Shown in pieces: positions 8,820 to 17,600 of a stretch of DNA of 33,271 nucleotides (position 1 is its first letter; each line of letters opens with the position of its first letter). Source of the DNA: a virus; IMG/VR virus record IMGVR_UViG_3300023175_001185, positions 1 through 33,271 of that record. The stretch is one strand, 5' to 3'. A program made the position numbers and the translations under genes. The notes below the pieces were generated by a model. The model was not told the origin of the DNA. It saw only the letters and a program-made list of their open reading frames with translations, and searched no databases.

Positions 8820-9564
8820 TTACTACCTCATCTAGTGTAGGTGCATACACACCTCTGTGTTGTACAGTTACTGCTGCTGCATCCATTGCAAACTTAATAG
8901 CAGCATCCATATCATACGATTCCAAGTACTTAAAAACAAGTCCTGCTAGGAACGTATCTCCTGCACCACACACATCATGAGTTTCTACACTAGGGGGTAG
9001 GTAAGTTCTGTTTTTGTACTCGACTTTCTTTGAGCCGTATGTGACGATCAGATCGTCTGTTAGTGTTTCTGCTGCTTCAAACTCGTACTGGTTTATCTTT
9101 ACGAAGCAGCCATCAAACTGAGCTAGGTTAGTCTTCTTAGTATCTACAAAGATAGGGCCGTTATACTTAGCTCTAAAATCTTTTATGTCACCTTCTGCTA
9201 CAAATCCTTTGTTGTAGTCTGAGATGACAACAGCATCATACATACTTAAGTTTTCGTCTGCTGTATCTATGTGCTCTGTCTTAATCTTTTCATCTACTCT
9301 GATCAGTTGCTGACCAGTCTTGTCATCAACGTATCTGTGTTTACGTTCTCTGTACTCTGTTATGATGTCTACCCTAGTTCCTAGATTAACTAGGTTATTG
9401 TAGACGTTATATGCCATACCTCTTTTGATTACAGTTGAGGTAAGATCAAAGACAGGTACAGGTGCCTCTGGGCTTATTCTGGTTACAGTTCCTGTGTGAT
9501 ACTCATCATAGCAACTGTCTCCTAGTAATAAAATCTTCGATTGCTTTTGTGGTAGACTGCCCAT
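8809..9564 (-). CDS. hldA: D-glycero-beta-D-manno-heptose-7-phosphate kinase (HldE kinase domain, stand-alone)
   Basis: This 251-residue PfkB/ribokinase-family protein corresponds to the N-terminal half of HldE, which phosphorylates heptose-7-phosphate at C1. Residues 15-22, GDSCYDEY, and RISPEAPVPVFD (29-40) match the HldE hallmark (GDxxxDxY, SRISPEAPVPV). SDYNKG (115-120) and DTKK (141-144) follow. GAGDTF (200-205) supplies the catalytic Asp203 and anion hole. The usual HldE kinase domain is about 310-320 residues, so it is shortened, and the common GGAANVA segment is replaced by RGMAYNVYNN. The start ATG lies 59 nt inside hldC. The domains that are fused kinase-first in HldE are here two genes in swapped order. 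Confidence 0.85.
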   Translation of the reverse strand: MGSLPQKQSKILLLGDSCYDEYHTGTVTRISPEAPVPVFDLTSTVIKRGMAYNVYNNLVNLGTRVDIITEYRERKHRYVDDKTGQQLIRVDEKIKTEHIDTADENLSMYDAVVISDYNKGFVAEGDIKDFRAKYNGPIFVDTKKTNLAQFDGCFVKINQYEFEAAETLTDDLIVTYGSKKVEYKNRTYLPPSVETHDVCGAGDTFLAGLVFKYLESYDMDAAIKFAMDAAAVTVQHRGVYAPTLDEVVNET

Positions 9565-9916
9565 TGGTTCTCTCGTAGAATACTATTTCTTTACAGTACT
9601 CCTCCCCAAGTATTGTCTTCCCCTTCCAATCAGATCCTTTTACCATTACGTCTGGTTCATACTGCCTTATGATGTCAACTAGCTCTTGGTCTGTATCAAA
9701 TACTCTGACACTATTGACAGGCTTTAACATAGACATTATATGTTTACGTATTGACAAAGGATTAAAAGGTCTTCCAATACCCTTGTTATACTCAATACGT
9801 GCGTCTGTGTCAATAGCTACGAGCAAATGACCACCTAACATCCCTGCAAAATCAAGGAGATCAAGGTGTCCAGAGTGCAGAACATCAAAAGCACCGTTAA
9901 CGAAAACTTTCTTCAT
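9506..9916 (-). CDS. hldC: D-glycero-beta-D-manno-heptose-1-phosphate adenylyltransferase (HldE C-domain, stand-alone)
   Basis: This 136-residue cytidylyltransferase-family protein matches the C-terminal half of HldE, which makes ADP-heptose from heptose-1-phosphate and ATP. The nucleotide-binding motif HSGH is at residues 14-17 (VNGAFDVLHSGH). GRPFNPLSIR, the lysine motif in DVMVKGSDWKG and the C-terminal GQSTTKAIEDF are all typical of this subfamily. It starts at the ATG at 9914-9916, only 14 bp from the divergent gmhB start, and overlaps hldA by 59 nt. Because gmhB lies between it and the upstream minus-strand genes, its transcript must either read through antisense to gmhB from the 13.2-kb promoter or start locally. 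No convincing local promoter was found. Confidence 0.87.
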   Translation of the reverse strand: MKKVFVNGAFDVLHSGHLDLLDFAGMLGGHLLVAIDTDARIEYNKGIGRPFNPLSIRKHIMSMLKPVNSVRVFDTDQELVDIIRQYEPDVMVKGSDWKGKTILGEEYCKEIVFYERTNGQSTTKAIEDFITRRQLL

Positions 9917-9930
9917 AGGTAATATCCACT

Positions 9931-10578
9931 ATGTCTCGATTCAAACACATAATAGAACAAGACCCACAACAAGTTCAACAACAAAACCTACCCCCTGATT
10001 GGCCTACTGTGTTTCCTAAGTCTATTGTTGGTCTAGATCGTGATGGTGTTATCAACATAGATAAAGGACACTACCTAACTGATCCTGATGACTGGGAGCC
10101 TATCCCTGGATCACTGGAAGCTATTCGTTTGATTAGATTAAAAGGCTACAAAGTAGTAATTCTAACTAACCAAGGTGGTATTACTAAAAAAGAGCAGACA
10201 CATGCACAGGTAGAAGCCATTCATCAACGTATGATGGAAGTCTTTGGCAATGCAGGTATCTACTCCATTGATGGTTTATTCTATTCTGAGTCTTCATTAA
10301 AAGAGGACTACTATGCTAAACCTAACATTGGTATGTTTCATCGTGCTGAAAAAGAAGTATTCAATAACAAAATTAGATTTAAAGACAAAGGGTTCTACGT
10401 AGGTGATAAGGTGACAGATCTTAAAGCTGCGGAACGTATTGGTGCTACCCCAATCTTAGTACGTACTGGTCATGGGGTAGCTACTGAAAAAGATCTTCAA
10501 AAGTTCTCTAAGGAGAAACTAAGAAAAAAGACTAAGGTGTTTGAGAATCTTCTTCAGTTTGCTCAGAAGCTACCATAA
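9931..10578 (+). CDS. gmhB: D-glycero-beta-D-manno-heptose-1,7-bisphosphate 7-phosphatase (GmhB-like)
   Basis: This 215-residue HAD-superfamily phosphatase would remove the C7 phosphate between the kinase and adenylyltransferase steps. Motif I is GLDRDGVIN with Asp36 and Asp38. Motif II is LTNQGGI (78-84). Motif III is KPNIGMF (Lys130). Motif IV is YVGDKVTDLKAA with Asp159 and Asp163. An extra 30-residue Gln/Pro-rich N-terminus precedes the domain. Most GmhB proteins have a zinc-binding Cys/His loop before motif III; here that stretch reads FYSESSLKEDYYAKPN and the protein has no cysteine at all. It is the only plus-strand gene. It diverges from hldC by 14 bp and its last 47 bp overlap the 3' end of the convergent carbamoyltransferase gene. 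Related histidinol-phosphatase activity cannot be excluded from motifs alone. Confidence 0.85.
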   Translation: MSRFKHIIEQDPQQVQQQNLPPDWPTVFPKSIVGLDRDGVINIDKGHYLTDPDDWEPIPGSLEAIRLIRLKGYKVVILTNQGGITKKEQTHAQVEAIHQRMMEVFGNAGIYSIDGLFYSESSLKEDYYAKPNIGMFHRAEKEVFNNKIRFKDKGFYVGDKVTDLKAAERIGATPILVRTGHGVATEKDLQKFSKEKLRKKTKVFENLLQFAQKLP

Positions 10579-12241
10579 CAAGCTTACCTACTTCTGGTAG
10601 GTACATATACTTGATATCACAGTTCTCCATTGTGTGCAGAGCATCTTCTAGTGTCTCTACAAGTGGTTCACCTGCTAGGTTGAAGCTTGTATTAAACAGG
10701 ATTGGTACACCAGTGATCTTACGGAACTCTTCAATCAGATCGTAATAGGCTTCGTTCTGCTCTCTGGTTACCGTCTGGATACGACATGTACCATCTACGT
10801 GCGTGATAGCAGGACATTCACCATGCTTGTCAGACTTAAAGTCCATTGCATACATCATGAATGGTGACTCTTCCATTCCGTATGTTTCAAACCATTCCTC
10901 AAAATATTCCTTGAGCATTGATCCTGCAAAGGGTCTGAACCATTCACGTCCTTTTACTTTGTTGACAACATCCTTGCCTTGTGGGTCTGTGGGATCATAA
11001 AGTATAGAACGATTACCTAGTGCTCTTGGACCTGCTTCTGATCTACCTTGAAAAATAGTAACAATGTTTTTCTCAGAGATAAGCTTTGCTACATCAGCAG
11101 GAGTAACATCCTTTGTGTCGTAGTTTTCTAGAAGGTCATAATTTTCTTTACGTTCTGGACCTAAGTAAAGTGTTGTTAGTGGACGTTTTAGTTTACTTTC
11201 GTATTCTTTGTTCCAGAAGTATATTCCAGTACCTATAGTAGTACCACCATCATGGGAGACAGGATCAACATAGATATTAAGATCAGGAAAACGTTTCTTG
11301 TAGTAATAGTTAGCTACACAGTTTAGACCATAGCCCCCTGCAATAACAATGTTTTTCTTGCCTGTCATATCTACGGCTTTTTCAATAAGGTCACCTGCTA
11401 GTTCTTGTGTTTCCTGTTGAACAGACCAGGCTAGATTCATAGCCTCTTCTGTAACTTTACTAGGATCAGTGTGCCAAGCTTTAGGGTCTTCTTTAAGTCT
11501 AAGCTTTTCAATTCTGTTATAATCAATATGAGCACCTGCAGGGTAATTAGGTATCAGCATATTTCTGTTAGCCTTCCCATCTACAAAAAGATTAGGTATT
11601 GAGTCATCCTTTTGACCGTATGGGGCAAGACCCATTGTTTTACCTGCTTCAATAAAAGTAAAACCTAAGTATTCAGATACAGCTTCGTAGGCTTTAACAA
11701 GAGTTACGGAACTATCCATATATATACTATCAGACGCAGCTAAGAATGTATCTGGATTACCTCCATAGACAGTGTACTTTCTAGTAAAACCATCATCCCA
11801 ACAACAATCAAAAATAGTTTCAGTTTCAAAACCGTAATTTGTTACTTCGTCAGATACTTTTATTCCTCTTCTTGATCCTGCACCATCAATAATAACAGCA
11901 GCAGCTTTACTAAAACCAGAGTTCACAAAAGCAGAACAGGCATGAGCAAAGTGGTGATCTGCACCAATGTTAATAGTTTTTAACTTAGGGTTAAACTTTC
12001 TTAGGAAAGCAGTATAAGGATCTTCACCAGTCCAAGCAAGTCTAGGTAGTTCTTCAGATGTTCCTGTTATAACAAGAATATCTACCCCATATTGTAATGC
12101 TTCAACCATACCTCTGTATGGGTTTCCATCATACTTATATCTAGATAAACGTTCCTCTTCTATATAAAACTTAAGCTTATCGTGCTGCCAAAAAGCAGCA
12201 GATCCATTATGTCCTGGATTAATCACTAAGATATTAGACAT
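10532..12241 (-). CDS. O-carbamoyltransferase, NodU/CmcH/TobZ family
   Basis: This 569-residue enzyme has the two-domain build of the family, which transfers a carbamoyl group from carbamoyl phosphate, through carbamoyl-adenylate, to a hydroxyl group. The Kae1-like N-terminal domain shows GHNGSAA (10-16), EEERLSR (28-34), the metal-binding histidines in ADHHFAHACSAF (His96/97, His100) and IDGAGSR with Asp119. The YrdC-like C-terminal domain shows QGRSEAGPRALGNRSILYDP and FNTSFN. Length is normal for the family. It starts 1 nt after the GT9-like gene stop and lies in the heptose cassette, so the likely acceptor is the heptose or the glycan or protein carrying it; the acceptor is inferred. Its 3' end overlaps gmhB by 47 bp, tail to tail. 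Confidence 0.9.
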   Translation of the reverse strand: MSNILVINPGHNGSAAFWQHDKLKFYIEEERLSRYKYDGNPYRGMVEALQYGVDILVITGTSEELPRLAWTGEDPYTAFLRKFNPKLKTINIGADHHFAHACSAFVNSGFSKAAAVIIDGAGSRRGIKVSDEVTNYGFETETIFDCCWDDGFTRKYTVYGGNPDTFLAASDSIYMDSSVTLVKAYEAVSEYLGFTFIEAGKTMGLAPYGQKDDSIPNLFVDGKANRNMLIPNYPAGAHIDYNRIEKLRLKEDPKAWHTDPSKVTEEAMNLAWSVQQETQELAGDLIEKAVDMTGKKNIVIAGGYGLNCVANYYYKKRFPDLNIYVDPVSHDGGTTIGTGIYFWNKEYESKLKRPLTTLYLGPERKENYDLLENYDTKDVTPADVAKLISEKNIVTIFQGRSEAGPRALGNRSILYDPTDPQGKDVVNKVKGREWFRPFAGSMLKEYFEEWFETYGMEESPFMMYAMDFKSDKHGECPAITHVDGTCRIQTVTREQNEAYYDLIEEFRKITGVPILFNTSFNLAGEPLVETLEDALHTMENCDIKYMYLPEVGKLVMVASEQTEEDSQTP

Positions 12242-12242
12242 T

Positions 12243-13175
12243 TTATTTCACCTTCTTTTCTATGTCTTTCAAGATATTTGAATATATATCATTTATTTCT
12301 TCATCTGTAAATTCAACAGTAGCTTCATTTACTCTATCAGCTAAGTTTCCTTCAAGTTGAGAAAGACGTATAGGTGAATATTTTTTAGGAACATCCTTTT
12401 CAATAATATTAAAGTAATCAGGATAAGAGGTATTTATAGCAAAGGTGGAACCAAGTATAACAGTACCAGGAGTATTCACAGCCCTTGCCATGTGTTGCCC
12501 AACAGAGTCACAACCAATGAAGTAATCTGCTGCGTCAATAAAAGCTGTCCACATACGAAGGTCAGCCTCAGGTTTCATGGTAAAGGTATCTTCAGGAAGC
12601 CAAAAGTTTCTTTCAGCAAATAAGACTAAGTTAAATTTAGCTGAAAGTTTTTTAACTAACTTAAGATAAACATCAGGGTTTATAGAACGTGATGATGCAT
12701 CAAGAGTAACGTTTTCCTGTGGTCTTTCGATTGATCTACCAAAGGGTTGTATAACGATTGTTTTTTGCTTTTTTTGTTGTTGTTTAACTTCCTGCATAAA
12801 CTTAGCAGCGTTAAACTCTTCTGGCCTACTTGTTTTTAATACAGGATTTTCAAGGTCAGAGTGATCATCCGTGTTATTAATTAGATAATCAAAAGCTTCT
12901 GCAAGAGACTTTTCTTGTTTGTAGTACCCAGGTACTCTATAAGGCTCTGGAGATATTACTCTGTCTGCATCCAACAGAAACTGTTCAAAAGAACCTTTTT
13001 GCTCTGGGTTAAAAACGTGGTCTTGTAGTTCTGGTATTCCCCAGAAAATAGTGTCCCACCCATAAACCAAAACTCTAAAATTTTCTTTAGGGTTGGTTCT
13101 TTTAAACTTTAGTAAGGCAGGGATAGCTGCTATAGCCCTTCCTGCCCCACCATCAATCATAAAAACAGTAGTCAT
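12243..13175 (-). CDS. GT9-like (ADP-heptose) glycosyltransferase
   Basis: This 310-residue protein looks like a GT-B fold glycosyltransferase of the GT9 (LPS heptosyltransferase) type. The N-terminal MIDGGAGRAIAAIPALLKFK parallels the family's first Rossmann segment, which usually ends in G-D-x-(I/L)-x-x-x-P. The C-terminal donor-site region, AADYFIGCDSVGQHMARA then GTVILGST, parallels the family's xxD(S/T)GxxHxAxA motif. It is the first gene after the promoter at 13227-13255 and is followed immediately by the carbamoyltransferase. GT9 enzymes add heptose to LPS core or, in the AAH/TibC group, to repeat-rich autotransporter proteins. ADP-heptose as donor is supported by the neighbouring genes; the acceptor (LPS, fibre or other) is not known. 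Confidence 0.75.
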   Translation of the reverse strand: MTTVFMIDGGAGRAIAAIPALLKFKRTNPKENFRVLVYGWDTIFWGIPELQDHVFNPEQKGSFEQFLLDADRVISPEPYRVPGYYKQEKSLAEAFDYLINNTDDHSDLENPVLKTSRPEEFNAAKFMQEVKQQQKKQKTIVIQPFGRSIERPQENVTLDASSRSINPDVYLKLVKKLSAKFNLVLFAERNFWLPEDTFTMKPEADLRMWTAFIDAADYFIGCDSVGQHMARAVNTPGTVILGSTFAINTSYPDYFNIIEKDVPKKYSPIRLSQLEGNLADRVNEATVEFTDEEINDIYSNILKDIEKKVK

Positions 13176-13201
13176 AGTCTTCTTTCTTATTGTTATCTTT
13201 A

Positions 13202-13220
13202 CAGACCCATAGAGGGACTG
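13202..13220 (-). promoter_or_regulatory. Hairpin at the predicted 5' end of the sugar-cassette transcript
   Basis: The RNA reads CAGUCCCUCUAUGGGUCUG: CAG/CUG and CCC/GGG pairs with one U-U mismatch and a 5-nt loop. It begins at the base where transcription would start, about 7 nt after the -10 box. It may protect the message 5' end. Confidence 0.5.
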
Positions 13221-13226
13221 GTGAGT

Positions 13227-13255
13227 ATTATAATAGACTAAATTACGTTAAGCAA
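13227..13255 (-). promoter_or_regulatory. Sigma70-type promoter for the sugar cassette
   Basis: On the minus strand a perfect -10 TATAAT (13232-13227) lies 17 bp from TTGCTT (13255-13250), which matches three of six -35 positions. It is in the 89-bp gap between the Cys-rich protein gene and the glycosyltransferase gene. No strong terminator for the fibre genes is visible in this gap, so read-through is also possible. Confidence 0.6.
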
Positions 13256-13264
13256 GATAATCCT

Positions 13265-14659
13265 TTAAGTTGATTTAATACCATAAATTCTAATTTTTGT
13301 ATCACAGTCAATAGTAGGATAATCACATGAATTCGCATATGTTGGTATATTACAAGCAGGTGAAACAAAGACATGACCAGTTAGACCAGTTGGATAACAC
13401 CAATTACCAGTTGTGTAAGGTGTATCTGATAGGTAAGAAACTTCAGTTGTTCCTTTAATCATTGAATCAAAATCAATGAAAGCGTGTTTACAACTACAGT
13501 TTAGCCACCACCAGAATCTTTTTCCGTCATCTGTTGCACGGAACATTGTTGTATCACCAAAATCAGGACCTGCACAAAGGAACCATTCTTGTGTCATATT
13601 GCTGTTAGCAATAGCCAGACATCTATAATAGTGTCCGTAAACCATCCACTCTTCACAGTAACATGACCAGAATACACCTACTTTTGCACCGCTGAGGTTG
13701 CCCATAATAGTGCAAAAACATTGAATTGCACTTAGTGATGACTGACTACCACACCAGATACACCAACTACAAATTGAACTAGGATTGCCACTACAAACGC
13801 AACAAGTATTAAAACGATATAACGACATATTTCCGTTTACTTGATCCCATTCGATAGCGGCTCTACAAGCACAGCATCCACGACAGCCCACCATAGATAT
13901 ACCATTTTTACCGTATGTACTACGACCTGATCCATTAAAGTTACAAACACATATGAAGCATTCTAGGTCTGCAAAGGTACAAGCTCTCCAGTTGTGTACT
14001 TTTGAACAACCAGGCATTGATGTTACAGCCATATCTGGTGCAATAGCAGTAGTACAGTAGTTAGTATAACAACTATAACATAAAGTATATGTAGTACAAT
14101 TTGATTGTTTATAGAAAACATAAAAATTTGAAACAGAGTTACCATCATAATGATGGGCAGCATACGCATTAGCAAAACCTGGATCGTAGTGTGCAGTACC
14201 ACAGTACCAACAGTTATCACAACATATGCCGCTTAGACACATACAGCCACAACAACCACAGCATTTACAGTGTGTTCCTGCAGCGTTACCCACCATTAAA
14301 GCGCAGCAAAATAAGTAACTTTCAGTATGGTTTGCACTTCCCCCTACTTGCGCTTTTACAACACCAAACGTCATAGGGTAATTACCAGATGTCTCTTTAT
14401 AACAAAGTGTAGTAGAGGGAGGGACAATTAAGTTACCTGTGAGCGAAGCAGAAAGATCACTCCCAACTTTAACACCATCCATATAAAGGTCACCCTTGTA
14501 GCACTTATTGGCTAAGTCAGCTGCTTCATCTTGTTTATATATATCTCGAATAACGTAGCTTGTACTTGCGTCAGTCGTAAGGAGACAAACTATACCGTCA
14601 CCATTAAAAGACATATTACAAATATTTGCACAGGCTATTCTACAAAATTGATCTGCCAT
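13265..14659 (-). CDS. Extremely cysteine-rich protein downstream of the fibre (probable virion/fibre component)
   Basis: The protein has 464 residues, of which I count about 50 cysteines (nearly 11%), with many CC, CxC and CxxC pairs; THCKCCGCCGCMCLSGICCD is one cluster. GAGGA lies 9 nt before the ATG and the fibre gene stops 16 nt upstream, so it is co-transcribed with the fibre. The N-terminus contains ADLANKCYKGDLYMDG, echoing the fibre's DLTNKCYVDG, which suggests a related build. The rest is rich in Tyr, Trp, Asn and Gly, as in beta-structured receptor-binding tips. Cysteines in alternating positions (ECFICVCNF, TCCVCSG, SCYCEEW) would line one face of beta-strands. There is no signal peptide. 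It may be a disulfide- or metal-stiffened fibre tip or adhesin; the fold is not recognised. Confidence 0.75.
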   Translation of the reverse strand: MADQFCRIACANICNMSFNGDGIVCLLTTDASTSYVIRDIYKQDEAADLANKCYKGDLYMDGVKVGSDLSASLTGNLIVPPSTTLCYKETSGNYPMTFGVVKAQVGGSANHTESYLFCCALMVGNAAGTHCKCCGCCGCMCLSGICCDNCWYCGTAHYDPGFANAYAAHHYDGNSVSNFYVFYKQSNCTTYTLCYSCYTNYCTTAIAPDMAVTSMPGCSKVHNWRACTFADLECFICVCNFNGSGRSTYGKNGISMVGCRGCCACRAAIEWDQVNGNMSLYRFNTCCVCSGNPSSICSWCIWCGSQSSLSAIQCFCTIMGNLSGAKVGVFWSCYCEEWMVYGHYYRCLAIANSNMTQEWFLCAGPDFGDTTMFRATDDGKRFWWWLNCSCKHAFIDFDSMIKGTTEVSYLSDTPYTTGNWCYPTGLTGHVFVSPACNIPTYANSCDYPTIDCDTKIRIYGIKST

Positions 14660-14675
14660 GATTTATTTTCCTCGT

Positions 14676-17600
14676 TTAGCTTAAAGCATTTCCATATGCC
14701 ATAGCAGTAGCAATGGAGTACCCTGCTATATTAGTTAGTCCTGCCCCATCTCCTTTGAAGCATGTTGCACAAACTGCTGTTGTTGCACAAAGTACTGGTG
14801 CTTTCACACAAGAGGATGCACAGTGATTTCCATGAGTATAAGACCCATAAGAAGCTGTTTGGAGTTTTACTGCTCCATTGTGATATAGGCAAGCATCTCC
14901 GTTACAACCTGCGTTGAACATCCACTCGTTGGTAATATCGTTATAGATACCTACCTCAGTACCCTGTGACATAAATACGTACTGGTTATTAATTGAGTAT
15001 CCTGTCCAACCATTGTCACCACCAACAATGGAGATAGAACCATAATCACCTGCTGAGTTACAGATACATCTGCCACCTACTGCAAGCCAACTTTCACCAC
15101 AAATTACTGGTGCTTTCACACAACTTGTACCACATGTTACAGGAGCACAGATATTTCCTGAAAAGTTCTGACCTGTGTTGGAGGCTTTACCTGCAAGGCA
15201 TGTTGCTAGTCCATCAACGTTAGCTACTGTGTGGTTATGGCTGTCATCTTGAACAGCTACTGATAGGTTTACGTTACCAGAACCATCAATCGAAGCAGAA
15301 CCTAAAGCATCTCCACAGATACAAAGTGTTCTAGCTGTTTGCCAAGCACTTGCTGTTGCTGCATTACCTGTTGTAGATCCTGAAGATCCAGTTACGTTAC
15401 CTGTAACATTACCTGTCACGTTACCAGTGACGTTACCAGTAAGGTTACCTGTTACATCTCCTGTGACAGGAGCACATACTCTAGCAAAGGTTACTGTGTC
15501 ACCTGTACCTACTGCCTGTCCAATGGCAACATTGTTAGCATTTACTGTAACACCTGTTCCTGCACCAACATTAAAGGTTGTACCATCTAGTGTCAAGCCT
15601 GAACCTGCATCGTATACAGCAGTCTCAGCTATAACAGTAAAGCTAATGTTAGTAGTACCAAATGTAATTGTACCTGATGTGTTCATCACGTACAGTTCAC
15701 CTGCACCTGTGTCACCTTCTTTTACGAAGAATGCGTCACCTTCACCTAGTGCATTCTGATCTGAAGCACCATAGCTGTCAGCATCTGTAGCACGAGTAAG
15801 AACCCAGTTAGTCGAAGCTGAACCAGTGTTGGTTACTGTGTAGACACCATTCTCGTAACCATTTGTTTGGCTATAGATAAGGACACGATCATTGGTGTTT
15901 AGTGTTACACCATCAATAACTAAGGCAGCTTGTGTTCCTGCATTGGTAAGTGTAGCACCTACACCAGATGAACCATTGTCATAAGTAGCATTCAAACTAC
16001 CTGCACTATCTGGTGATTCAACACGTACTGGATCATGGTAGTGAATACCTGCAGCAGCAATCGTATCAACGTACTCTTTTGTTGCAAGTTGGCAAGCCTG
16101 GGTAGGATTACCTGTTACACATACTGATCCAAAACAAACGTTGTCTGATGTACCAACAGACTGTCCAATAGAAATGTTACCAGTTGTGTAAGTAACACCT
16201 GTACCACCTGTTAGGTGACTATCAACTCTAGCTGTTGTGAAGTACTGATTTGTACCTTCTGCTAGATCATCTGTGTCATGATTAGAAAGAGAGGAGACAG
16301 TACCAGTTACATCACCTGTCAGGTTACCTGTAAAAGTACCATATAGGTTTGTAGCACAAACACTTGATACGTTGTAGATACACTCAGAGTCACCATCTAG
16401 AGGGCCACCTAGCTGTGGTGTAGTATCTTCTGCAATTTGAGTAAGAGCATCACCAAGTGTAAATGCTGCAGAAGACCAGATAGATCCTGTGTAAACTTTA
16501 AGAGCATTATCTGTAGTATTCCAGTATAATGCACCAGTTAATAGAGCATCACCATCGTTGTCTACTGATGGGTCTGATGATTTATTGCCAAGGTATCTGT
16601 CGTCAAAGCTATCATAAGATGCAGCAGCATTTGTTTCTGAGGTTGCAGCAGCAGTAGCTGAGTTACTTGCATTAGTCTCTGAAGTAGCTGAAGCAGTTTG
16701 ACTTGCTAGTGCACATGCAGCAGAAGTACAGGCTGCAGTAGCTGATTGTAAGATACCATCTACATAACACTTATTTGTGAGGTCACATGCATTGGCAGGT
16801 GTGTAGCAAGAAATAATAGGACAAGTAGTTTCTACATTTCCTGTGAATGTACCACCTGACAAAGGCATTGCTGTGGCAACACAAGTGTCTGTGTAGTTTT
16901 TAGTACTTGCATCTTGAGCAGCAGTTGGATCACCTAGACCTGTAATCTTAGATGTACCCATTGCAATGGCACCAGACATTGTGCCACCAGTCAAGCTCAG
17001 TTTAAGAGCATCCTGAGTATCTACGTAACCCTTACGAGTCAATGTATCATCTGTAGCAGGTGTGGCTGTAGATGTGGCTTTATTAGCACCAAGGGTAATA
17101 TCCCCTGACATAGTGCCACCTGCACATGCTAGTTTTGTACCTAAACAAGTTGTAAGAGATGTGTAGAAGTCTGCATCATTGTTGATAGCATCAGCTAGTT
17201 CACTCAGAGTATCAAGAGCACCAGGAGCACCACCAATCAGGTTACTGATTTGTTGGTCCACATAACACTTAGTGCTTGCATCTCCATCAAGGGTTGGTGT
17301 TCCAAGAGAGGTAATCTTAGCAGAACCCATATCAAGTCCTGCAGTACCTGTCATGTTAATATCACAGAAAGAAGAGGTACCTGTTGATGTTACATCACCA
17401 GTTAAGTCACCTGTTACGTTTCCTGTAACATTACCTGTGACATTACCAGTCAGATCACCAGTAACATCTCCTGTCACATTTCCTGTAACGTTACCTGTTA
17501 GATTTCCTGTGACATCTCCTGTAACGTCACCAGTGATATTACCTGTGACGTTGCCAGTTACGTTACCTGCTACATTACCTGTGATGTCACCCACAAAGCA

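Noticed and set aside
9751-9756. TTGACA on the plus strand as the gmhB promoter -35
   Set aside because: At 16-18 bp spacing there is no acceptable -10 box (CCAATA region); it lies inside hldC coding sequence.
15427-15759. 110-aa plus-strand frame
   Set aside because: Antisense shadow of the second fibre repeat block.
17388-17591. CRISPR-like array
   Set aside because: Units are 12 nt with no spacers and lie in frame in a fibre gene.
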